Shown: positions 26,095-33,251 of the stretch, one piece after another
Numbering within the stretch: position 1 is the stretch's first letter
Layout: every line of letters begins with the position of its first letter
Assembly (NCBI GenBank): GCA_035295745.1
Contig: DATGIL010000104.1
Span: 1 to 50,407 of the forward strand
Length of the DNA: 50,407 nt
DNA from: JAIQFL01 sp035295745
GTDB lineage: Bacteria > Acidobacteriota > Terriglobia > Bryobacterales > Bryobacteraceae
Reading direction: 5' to 3'
Program-made: the position numbers and the translations under genes
Notes under the pieces: model-generated
What the model was told of the DNA's origin: nothing
The model's input: only the letters and a program-made list of their open reading frames with translations
Database searches by the model: none

Positions 26095-26215
26095 GTGGCG
26101 TAAAGACCCCTTCGACGCTTCTCGGGCAATCCATCAACGCTGCAGTCAGACTTGGTGGACACGCGGAAAACGCCGGAATAAGTCTCGGCGTGTCGAACAG
26201 GGTTGTTTGCGCCAC
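26095..26215. mobile_element. MITE-like element, copy 2 (GTGGCGCAAA terminal inverted repeats)
   Basis: The left end GTGGCGTAAAGACCCCTTCG (26095) and the reverse complement of the right end, GTGGCGCAAACAACCCTGTT (ending 26215), match each other and the two ends of the element at 6828-7066 over GTGGCG(C/T)A. Inner CGACGC and TCTCGG words are also shared with copy 1. At 121 bp this copy is about half the length. It lies exactly between the ttcA start region and the stop codon of the ATP-grasp gene at 26216-26218. No coding capacity. Confidence 0.7.
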
Positions 26216-27148
26216 CTACTCGTTCAGGAATCGCTGCCAGCGATAAGAACTGGACGTCTCGGCGGGCTCGAGTGCTCGCTGAACCGCCATCTCCGCAACC
26301 GCGTCCACGATCCAGCGGAAATTCTCGGCCCCCACCGACTCGAGTCCGGCATCCGGCGCCGGATTCATAAAGTCGATCGCGTACGGCACACCGTCCTCCA
26401 CTGCAAATTCCACAGTGTTGAGGTCGTACCCCAGCGCGCGGCAGAGCTTGAGACAGTCGCCCGTGATGCGCTCGCCAAGTTCCGGCGACGGCGGCGGATT
26501 CCCCGCGACGTAGCGCAGATGGTGCGGCTGCGAGGGGTCGTACCGCATCACGTGAACCTTCTGCTGATTCACCACGTAGCAGCGGAAGTACTCCTGGAAT
26601 TTCACCGCGCCCTGAAGCGTCATGCAGAGATCGCCGCTGTCGTCATAGGCGGCGAACAGTTCTTCAGGCGAATGTACATGGTACACATTCCTCCATCCGC
26701 CACCGTCGTGAGGCTTCAGAAATGCCGGAAAACCCACGTAGCGAAAGATCCCTTCCCAGTCGAGTGGATACTCGAGATTGCGCATCGAGCGGTCGGTAGT
26801 GCCAACGGGGTGCTTTTTATGGGGCAGCAGCACGGTGGGTGGAACGGCGACGCCAAGCTTCGTAGCCAGGGCGTAGTTGAAGAACTTGTCGTCGGCACTC
26901 CACCAGAATGGGTTGTTGATGACCTTAGCCCCGGTGAGTACGGCATTCTTCAGATACGAACGGTAAAACGGGATGTCGTGGGAGATGCGGTCGATGATCA
27001 CGCCGTAGCCGCTGGGCACAGCCATCTCGACGCCGCCCGTTTTCAGATGCTCCGCGATCACGCCATTCACGCCCATCGCGTTGATGCGATCGACCAAAGC
27101 TGGTGGAAACGACTCTTCCATTCCGTAGAGAACGCCGATCTTTGTCAT
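26216..27148 (-). CDS. ATP-grasp domain ligase
   Basis: 310 residues from the ATG at 27148, which has AAAGG 5 nt before it and lies 11 nt after the stop of the esterase gene; the longer frame to 27349 overlaps that gene and is not used. ATP-grasp features: the lysine strand FPAFLKPHDGGGWRNVYHV, the central VKFQEYFRCYVV, and the C-terminal metal-binding EFAVEDGVPYAIDFMNPAPDAG. The N-terminus MTKIGVLYGMEESFP resembles the pre-ATP-grasp domain of D-Ala-D-Ala ligase or RimK-like amidoligases. It should join a carboxylate to an amine with ATP. The substrate is unknown, and the esterase partner suggests a two-step pathway. Confidence 0.85.
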   Translation of the reverse strand: MTKIGVLYGMEESFPPALVDRINAMGVNGVIAEHLKTGGVEMAVPSGYGVIIDRISHDIPFYRSYLKNAVLTGAKVINNPFWWSADDKFFNYALATKLGVAVPPTVLLPHKKHPVGTTDRSMRNLEYPLDWEGIFRYVGFPAFLKPHDGGGWRNVYHVHSPEELFAAYDDSGDLCMTLQGAVKFQEYFRCYVVNQQKVHVMRYDPSQPHHLRYVAGNPPPSPELGERITGDCLKLCRALGYDLNTVEFAVEDGVPYAIDFMNPAPDAGLESVGAENFRWIVDAVAEMAVQRALEPAETSSSYRWQRFLNE

Positions 27149-27159
27149 GCTTGCCTTTC

Positions 27160-27900
27160 TTAGAAGAACTTGTTGGCCATCTGGTACCACCACGGCCAAT
27201 CGTGGCCGAAGCCCTGCCACACATCCAAGGTATGGGGAATACCCTTCGTTCCGAGCAGGTGGGCCATCTTCACATTCTGATCGAACAGTGGATCGTGGTT
27301 GCCGACCGCGAGTGTGTAGCTGTTGCGGCGCATCTGATCGAGCGCCCATCCATCCGCCATGTTCGCGAGATAGTCGAGGGGCGCGTGAAAGTAGGCGTTC
27401 TCATCGTAGTAGCCGTCGAGAAAGCGACGGGGCACATCGAACGCCCCTGACATGCTGACAGCGTATGCCACGATGTCGGGATGGCGCAGCCCGAAGTTGA
27501 TGGCGTGATATCCGCCGAAACTGCAGCCTGTTGTCCCGAAACGTTGCCAACTCGTGCGATTGCCGATGAACGGCGCGACCTCCCGCACCAGGTAAGCATC
27601 GAATGCGTTTTGGCGATGCAGCCGGTCTGCCGGCCAAATGCTGCGGTTGTACCAGGACTCCTGATCGACCGAGTCGACACAAATGAGTTGCAGATTGCCG
27701 GATTCAATCTTGTGTCGAACCGCATTGACTACGCCGCGGTCCTCGTATTCGTAGAAGCGGCCGCCCGAAGTCGGAAAGACCACGTAAGGAAAGCCTCGCT
27801 CCCCGAAAGCCAACAATTCCATGTCTCGATGCAGGGACGGGCTGTACCACTTGATGTAGTCGCGACGCATTGGATTGTGAGGAAAGTCCCGGCGTGCCAC
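27160..27900 (-). CDS. Alpha/beta-hydrolase esterase (COG4947-like)
   Basis: 246 residues from a GTG at 27900; GGAGG sits 9 nt upstream, which favours it over the in-frame ATG at 27870. There is no signal peptide. The nucleophile elbow is TTGCSFGGYHA with Ser in the GxSxG-like context, the likely acid is in GNHDPLFDQN, and the His is in GFGHDWPWWYQM near the end. IQs such as YVVFPTSGGRFYEYED and SVDQESWYNRSIWPA mark the 'putative esterase' group related to esterase D. It is first in a two-gene unit with the ATP-grasp ligase, which suggests that this pair makes and trims one metabolite or peptide-like product. Confidence 0.85.
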   Translation of the reverse strand: MARRDFPHNPMRRDYIKWYSPSLHRDMELLAFGERGFPYVVFPTSGGRFYEYEDRGVVNAVRHKIESGNLQLICVDSVDQESWYNRSIWPADRLHRQNAFDAYLVREVAPFIGNRTSWQRFGTTGCSFGGYHAINFGLRHPDIVAYAVSMSGAFDVPRRFLDGYYDENAYFHAPLDYLANMADGWALDQMRRNSYTLAVGNHDPLFDQNVKMAHLLGTKGIPHTLDVWQGFGHDWPWWYQMANKFF

Positions 27901-28226
27901 GCGAATTGGCCTCCGGCACGCATTCGGATATCGTAACGGTTGTTAGATGCGCCTCGCAAGGGTACCAACGCGCCTGTCAAGCCTCTTTAGAGATGTCCTT
28001 CGTTTCGCCTCAATAGAAATGTCCCCCTGCGGCCAGCCTCCGAGGCTGCCTCATTGTCCAACTGCTGGGTTCGACTGCAACCGGTTCCTATAGGAAGCAT
28101 GATTTACCGGCGGAGAATGGCGAGTCTGCAGGTCTGAATTTAGGGTTCGCGCATGGCCCGCACTTCAAGGTGGTTGCCTTGGCCGCCTCGTGTGCGTCAA
28201 ACTGAAAGTGCGCGGTAGGCGCATTC
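27901..28226. other. Intergenic region with TAGARATGTCC repeats
   Basis: 326 bp between divergent genes. It carries two near-identical words, TAGAGATGTCC (27988-27998) and TAGAAATGTCC (28014-28024), 26 bp apart, and a third TTGTCC near 28054. Such spaced repeats are typical of transposon ends or regulator sites, but no transposase remnant is visible. No gene or RNA was recognised. Confidence 0.4.
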
Positions 28227-28811
28227 ATGCCGGAAATCTGTACCTGTGGCACGCAACTCGTGCCGGACGCGTTGTTCTGCCACAAATGCGGCAGGCCGAC
28301 CCGGGAACTCGTCATCCCCGAGACAGTTGCGCCACCACCCCCTCCACCGCCACCGCCGCGCCCGCAAGCGCCGCCGCTGAATCTGCAGAACGGGATCGCT
28401 CTGCGCACATCCTTACTAGTCGCGGTCAGTGCGACACTGCTCTGTTTCGTACCGTATTTGAACTTCCTGAACTGGCTCGCCGCGGGATTCTTTGCTGTCT
28501 TCTTTTACCGCCGCAGGACTGGCTATTTCCTCAGCATGGAAGCCGGAATCTGGATGGGGTGGATCACCGGCTTGCTGATGTTCGCGATCATGGCCTGCCT
28601 GCTCACCGCCGTCTGGCTGATCTTCCGCTCCCTTGGCGGCTTTCCGCCGGATTTCAAAGCTGCGGTGGACCCGAAGATGCTCGAAGAGATGACCAAACTG
28701 CTGCAGAGCGGGCCGGACGTCGCTAAAATGCTGCTGGCGCTTTTCGTTTACACGACCCTCTTAAGCATGGCGGGTGGAGCGCTCGGCGCCAAGATGGTAG
28801 GCCGCGACTAA
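28227..28811 (+). CDS. Zinc-ribbon, polyproline, membrane protein
   Basis: 194 residues. An N-terminal zinc ribbon (ICTCGTQLVPDALFCHKCGRPT) is followed by a run of nine prolines (VAPPPPPPPPPRP), then three or four hydrophobic segments at about residues 62-78, 84-98, 105-130 and 168-190. The final loop DPKMLEEMTKLLQSGPDVAKML may be amphipathic. Such zinc-ribbon-tethered membrane proteins with DUF-like C-termini are common in acidobacteria and actinobacteria, but I cannot name a function. It converges on the exported protein at 28827-29744. The polyproline stretch would need EF-P to be translated well. Confidence 0.8.
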   Translation: MPEICTCGTQLVPDALFCHKCGRPTRELVIPETVAPPPPPPPPPRPQAPPLNLQNGIALRTSLLVAVSATLLCFVPYLNFLNWLAAGFFAVFFYRRRTGYFLSMEAGIWMGWITGLLMFAIMACLLTAVWLIFRSLGGFPPDFKAAVDPKMLEEMTKLLQSGPDVAKMLLALFVYTTLLSMAGGALGAKMVGRD

Positions 28812-28826
28812 ACCCGGCTCCCCGCC

Positions 28827-29744
28827 TCATTTAGGAAGTAATTGCGGAAGGTACTCCTTAGCCGCATCGCCGAGCAGGTCGCGGTGCATCCGCATATAGT
28901 CTCCAAAGAACGCGGCGCCTACCTGCCCATCCAGCAGGTGTGTCCCCATGAGATCGAGGGCCTGCGACTCCTGCCATTGCGATTCGGCATAGATCACGCG
29001 GCGCCCCTCCCGCGGCTCGTGCAGGAGGCGTAGAAAATACTGCGTCACCACGAGATCCTCGCGCGGCATGTGCGGCCCGATGATCAGCACATGCAACTCG
29101 CTCCATTCCTCAGGACTCAACTCGTGTTTCCACGCCGAAACCTGCGCGTGGACGGCGTCCAGTTGCGCGTGCGTCCCCTCGGTCACATTCTGCAAAACCA
29201 GCGGTGCCATGCGGCGCGTGAATCCCACCAGTGCGCTGCGACTGAAGGTCTTCCGGTTCGACACCTCGTCCAGGAAAGCCAGGGACGCCGCGACAATCTG
29301 CTTCTGTCGTGTCAATGTGGCAGGAGAGAGCTTCAGAGTATCCAGACTTTGCTCGGCGGGCGGGATGAGTGCCCGCAGTCCGCTCAGCGTCTTGAGGCGC
29401 TCCTCTTCGACGGCACCTTCGCCCGGGGTGAGCGTGACGTAAATGGCGAGCGGGATGTGCGCAATCGTCTTCACCGGATCGTAAATCGGGGTCCCGGTGT
29501 TCGCCTCTATGCGGCGGCCCCCGCGCACGAGCGTGAAGGTATCGCCGTTGACGATCAGGGTCGGCCCGGAAGCTGCGAGAACGCGGCGCTTGGCATCCGC
29601 ATAAGCTGCGCGAAAGGCATTATTGAGGTCGGTGAGTGCCGCTGGCTGCGCGGGACCTGTCGGCGCCGGTATGGTTTGTGCCGGCAGATTCAGTGTGGCC
29701 AACAGGAATGCGAGGAGACACGGGATCGGGCTGCGAAGGGCCAT
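28827..29744 (-). CDS. Exported helical protein of unknown function
   Basis: 305 residues with a signal peptide (MALRSPIPCLLAFLLATLNLPAQ). The mature part is helical with a short beta segment (PTLIVNGDTFTLVRGGRRIEANTGTPIYDP) and a conserved-looking GPHMPREDLVVTQYFLRLL, with GRRVIYAESQWQE near the end. No catalytic motif is recognised. There is no close operon partner: the convergent membrane protein ends 16 bp away and the next gene upstream is on the other strand. I do not recognise the family. Confidence 0.75.
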   Translation of the reverse strand: MALRSPIPCLLAFLLATLNLPAQTIPAPTGPAQPAALTDLNNAFRAAYADAKRRVLAASGPTLIVNGDTFTLVRGGRRIEANTGTPIYDPVKTIAHIPLAIYVTLTPGEGAVEEERLKTLSGLRALIPPAEQSLDTLKLSPATLTRQKQIVAASLAFLDEVSNRKTFSRSALVGFTRRMAPLVLQNVTEGTHAQLDAVHAQVSAWKHELSPEEWSELHVLIIGPHMPREDLVVTQYFLRLLHEPREGRRVIYAESQWQESQALDLMGTHLLDGQVGAAFFGDYMRMHRDLLGDAAKEYLPQLLPK

Positions 29745-29867
29745 GGTTGATTATCGCCGTACCGGGCCCCACGCGCGATTCTCCGAAGCCAGAGATCGCG
29801 CAGCACGTCAGGAGGACACCAGGGTTACCTTTCGTTAGCAGTTCCTGTTGGTGCTCTCGCTCCTAAA

Positions 29868-32228
29868 ATGGAGCCCATGGTCGACCACTTCCCAGTCACT
29901 CCAGCCGATCCAGACTATCAGATCCATCTATCGATAGATTCCGACCTTGCAGCTTGTTCGCGTTTTCTCGACGAGCGGGGAGTGACAATGCGCGCCCTCG
30001 GAGTCGAATGGAACCTGAATGCGATGTTCCCGCAACTGCTCGCCTCACCCTATCAGGCCGATTGGCTAATGCCGCTCGTGCGCCGCTATCGGTGGCACCG
30101 TGGCCAGGAGGAATCGGGAGGGAAATGGCTGGATCTGCTGGGGGCCATGACGAGCAAAGCGATCTGGGGTCCTTATGACGTGAAGGAAGCGGATTTCCTG
30201 GAGCTTGCGGAACAGGCGGACTCATTGCCGCGCCATTGCTGCAACACCTATCACCACAAAATGCGGTCCTTCTTTAGCGAGCTCGCGAAACGCGGGCCGC
30301 TCACCCCGATTCTCATCGCCGCCGCCCAGAAGCTCATCCGCAACACGGATGGGACATCCGAATATGAAGTCTACGGCTGGGCTTTGTTCCAGTGCGAAGC
30401 GGGGCTCGAAAGCGTCGATTCGGGTTGGGCGGCGCACATTCAGCGCGAGCTGTTTGCGATGCCGAAGAAGGATCGCACGCTGTGGATGCGTGCGTTCGCC
30501 CTGGAGAAGGGAAGCTTCAGCAGCCGAAGTGCTGTGGACCGCATTGGCAAAGAGCAACTCGAAAAGACGCTGCGGCACTGGATCGATATGCTCGGCGAGG
30601 ACGGCGGCACCGACTTTTCTCCAGTCGCTGCCGTTCTATTGCTCAAACTGATCTTCCTTTGCCAACATCTGGGAGGGCACGGTTGCGACGATCTGCTTTA
30701 CCGAATTGCGAAGGCGCCTTGGAAACGCATCCAGGTGCCGAATTGGATGGCAACGTATCTTCCGATGCTCGACCGACGCCCTAAAGATCGAGCCTTCGCC
30801 TGCCTGGAGGCGCTGATGATGAATCCGGTCACCGCCGATCGCTTGGTGCGAATTCGGTATGAGGCTTTGCTGACGGCATTCGGTGCCCGCGAGATTCGGG
30901 TGGGACCGGTGGGCGCGGACGGATATCCTCTGGATCGCGACCCGAACCTCGAAGCAGAGCACAAACGCATCGACCAGTTGCTGCAGATGGCGGTAGCGGC
31001 GGTCGCCCAGGGACCTTGGCCATACGCGAGTTCTGTCGGCGAGCTGAATCGCCTTCGCGCGATGCGGGAAGAGGACAAGACGCCCAAGGTGCGGGAACTC
31101 GAGAAGAAGCTGGAGAATTGGCCCTATTACCCGCTATCGCCTGAGGTTCGCGCGTCGCTCCAAGCCGCCACCGATGCCATGCTGGCCGAGTTCGCGGGTA
31201 ATATGGCAAGCCTGAACCGGGCGGTTCTCTCGCGCGCGGAGTGGATCACGACGCACCAGGCGGAGTTCAATGCCGACGTTGTGAAAGTCTGGCGCGAGAT
31301 ATTTTACGGACTGGGCTGCGAGGGCGGCCTGGTTCATCGCACCGCGCCGCGGGTGGAGGCAGTGTCGCCTAGTTCCGCGGAGAACTTGTCGCTCAATTCC
31401 GTGTTGCTGACTCTTCGGCTCCGCGGCGGGAATGCCTTCGAACTTACCCGCCAATATGTGGAGCAAAACGGATGGACGCGCGAACTGGTGGAAGCATTTC
31501 ATCGGTGGATCGCGCTGATCGGCACGGCCCAGAGCGACCAGATGTTCCGCGCCACGGTGGAATGGTTCGTGTGGTTCGAAAATATCTGCCCGATCGACAT
31601 GGATGCCTGCTGGAGCCATCGCGTGAAGAGCGATCTTCGCCAGATGTCCGGAGCGGAAGCCGGAAAGTGGCATGCGCTCCTCCAGAACCAGACTTTTGTG
31701 CCGTCAGGCAAACCGCCCATGAAGTGGATGACCGCAGCCAAGGCCATCTTCAAAAAGATGGATCGCGAGTCCTTCCGGCGGCGTTTCGTGTCCTGGTTCG
31801 AGCCGTTTGCCAAGAACGAGGCGGTGCGCATCACCGTCACCGGCCGAAACCTCTTGCGCCTCCTCATGTGGTACGTTCTGGTGGCCGAAGATAGTGTGGT
31901 GGACGATGCGCTCACTGGCTTTGCCAAGGCAAAGTGGAAGACCAAGGAGTCGGCCAAACGTGCGCCGCGAGCCGAAATGGCCTTCAGCTATGTGCTATCG
32001 CAGCGCGCGCCCCTGGTGGCGCTGCCGATTTTGGAAGAGCAGGTCGCCAGCGGCCGCGCGTTCCTGGGCAGCGAGACGCAGAAAATCTACGAAGCACTCT
32101 GCAAGGAATATCATCGGCAGCCTGTGCCGGCTATACCGGAGAAGGTCGCTAAGGGCGCGTCGCCGCAAACGACGCCCACTCCGTTCGCGCCTGCGCTGGT
32201 CACAGAGCGGGTTCCTAAGATGTCGTAA
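29868..32228 (+). CDS. Large helical protein of unknown function (faint DUF4132/HEAT-like character)
   Basis: 786 residues, cytoplasmic, almost all predicted helical, with no signal peptide. Recurrent helix-pair patterns (LLKLIFLCQHLGGHG, LLRLLMWYVLVAEDSVVDDALTGFAK, MAFSYVLSQRAPLVALPILEEQV) recall HEAT-like repeats and parts of DUF4132 proteins, but I cannot align it with confidence. Many Trp residues (DACWSHRVKSDLRQM, WEWI-type positions) make it look like a scaffold or a toxin-immunity-type domain rather than an enzyme. The ATG at 29868 has no clear ribosome site; a second at 29877 is possible. It stands alone, with a 340-bp gap after it. Confidence 0.75.
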   Translation: MEPMVDHFPVTPADPDYQIHLSIDSDLAACSRFLDERGVTMRALGVEWNLNAMFPQLLASPYQADWLMPLVRRYRWHRGQEESGGKWLDLLGAMTSKAIWGPYDVKEADFLELAEQADSLPRHCCNTYHHKMRSFFSELAKRGPLTPILIAAAQKLIRNTDGTSEYEVYGWALFQCEAGLESVDSGWAAHIQRELFAMPKKDRTLWMRAFALEKGSFSSRSAVDRIGKEQLEKTLRHWIDMLGEDGGTDFSPVAAVLLLKLIFLCQHLGGHGCDDLLYRIAKAPWKRIQVPNWMATYLPMLDRRPKDRAFACLEALMMNPVTADRLVRIRYEALLTAFGAREIRVGPVGADGYPLDRDPNLEAEHKRIDQLLQMAVAAVAQGPWPYASSVGELNRLRAMREEDKTPKVRELEKKLENWPYYPLSPEVRASLQAATDAMLAEFAGNMASLNRAVLSRAEWITTHQAEFNADVVKVWREIFYGLGCEGGLVHRTAPRVEAVSPSSAENLSLNSVLLTLRLRGGNAFELTRQYVEQNGWTRELVEAFHRWIALIGTAQSDQMFRATVEWFVWFENICPIDMDACWSHRVKSDLRQMSGAEAGKWHALLQNQTFVPSGKPPMKWMTAAKAIFKKMDRESFRRRFVSWFEPFAKNEAVRITVTGRNLLRLLMWYVLVAEDSVVDDALTGFAKAKWKTKESAKRAPRAEMAFSYVLSQRAPLVALPILEEQVASGRAFLGSETQKIYEALCKEYHRQPVPAIPEKVAKGASPQTTPTPFAPALVTERVPKMS

Positions 32229-32569
32229 CGGCTTCCCGCGTCGAAATCACCCCAGCGGTTTGGCGGTCTTCGATATCGGCGCGGCTGGTGCACTTTGCTC
32301 GCCTTTCTGTGTATTGCGCCGGGTTCCACAATTAGTAATCCACGTTGTCTGGTGCAGGTTGGAGCAGTGCGGATTGCGTCCGGCGCAAAGGCGCGATTGG
32401 TACCAACAGTTGCGACTGCGGCACTGATGAATTTGCGGCGGTTGGGGATGCGTCTCACCTTCGTATGAGCTACGGCGATTGGCGGCAACTGAAAGTCACT
32501 TGGTTTCTGCGGAAACGATGTAATTTAAGTTAAAATCGTTGCGCCTATACCCTACAGTACGGAGATTTC
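32229..32569. other. Intergenic region with inverted repeats
   Basis: 341 bp between two same-strand genes. It holds a perfect 9-bp inverted repeat, TTGCGCCGG (32314-32322) and CCGGCGCAA (32380-32388), and a perfect 10-bp palindrome TTGGTACCAA (32397-32406), either of which could be an operator. An AT-rich patch (GTAATTTAAGTTAAAATCG near 32519-32537) probably contains the promoter of the next gene. No gene or RNA was recognised. Confidence 0.5.
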
Positions 32570-33187
32570 GTGAAGGGCTCCCAATGGTTAGTACGCTCAT
32601 GCTGCGCGCCGGCAGTCATGGCAATCGTGATCGGCGCGACACTATCGACTCCGGGATTCTCTCAGACTCCCGACCCGCTGAGCGTGAGCGGAAAACTGTA
32701 CTACCACGCCGAAAATGCGTACGGACCTCTGGAGCTTTTGGGAACCGCGGCCTACGCCGGGATTCTCCAGAAGCTGGATGCGCCGAAGGAATGGAATCAG
32801 GGGGCAGGCGCGTATGCAAAGCGTTTTGCTTCGACGGTGGGAGCCTCCGGGATTCATGGCGTTCTGGCATTCGGCCTCGATACGACTCTGCACGAGGATC
32901 CACGCTACTATCGCGCTCAGGGACGAGGCTTCTGGCGGCGCTCCGGGCACGCGATCCGCGGCACGTTCCTGACACGCACCGACAGCGGCGGTGAGACGGT
33001 CTCGGCTTGGCGCATCGGCAGCGATTACGGTGCCGCGTTTCTCTCGAACCAATGGTATCCGGACCGCCTCAACACGGCGCGGCTCGGATTCATTCAGGGC
33101 TCACTCACAATGGGTTTCGATCTGGTGACTAACCTTGGCACCGAATTCTGGCCCGATGTGAAGGCCAAACTCTTCCACAAAAAGTAA
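32570..33187 (+). CDS. Exported protein, paralogue of the 40676-41443 product
   Basis: 205 residues from a GTG at 32570 with GGAG (32561-32564) 5 nt before it. The signal peptide ends near residue 32 (STPGFSQ). The mature part shares with the protein at 40676-41443 the order AYAKRF, LHEDPRYYR, LTRTDSG, an aromatic SNQWYPD stretch, and the C-terminal PDVKAKLFHKK. Both are therefore one family, with the present one shorter because it lacks the proline/threonine-rich linker after the signal peptide. No catalytic residues are obvious; an outer-membrane or periplasmic structural role is possible. I do not know a function for the family. Confidence 0.85.
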   Translation: MKGSQWLVRSCCAPAVMAIVIGATLSTPGFSQTPDPLSVSGKLYYHAENAYGPLELLGTAAYAGILQKLDAPKEWNQGAGAYAKRFASTVGASGIHGVLAFGLDTTLHEDPRYYRAQGRGFWRRSGHAIRGTFLTRTDSGGETVSAWRIGSDYGAAFLSNQWYPDRLNTARLGFIQGSLTMGFDLVTNLGTEFWPDVKAKLFHKK

Positions 33188-33231
33188 GGAAAGTCCTCCT
33201 TGATGGTTCTGTGAGTACTGGAATTCCGATG

Positions 33232-33251
33232 TATACTGACAACCATGTCAG
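33232..33251. promoter_or_regulatory. Palindrome and -10-like box overlapping the start of the FAD oxidase
   Basis: CTGACA (33236-33241) and TGTCAG (33246-33251) form a perfect 6-bp dyad centred 5' of and including the ATG at 33245. TATACT (33232-33237) sits just upstream at the distance expected of a -10 box for a leaderless or near-leaderless transcript. No Shine-Dalgarno sequence lies between. A -35 box is not convincing. Either operator or translational hairpin is possible. Confidence 0.45.

Noticed and set aside
32240..32488. Minus-strand frame over the gap before 32570
   Set aside because: It has no ribosome site, overlaps the 3' end of the preceding gene and has no recognisable domain.
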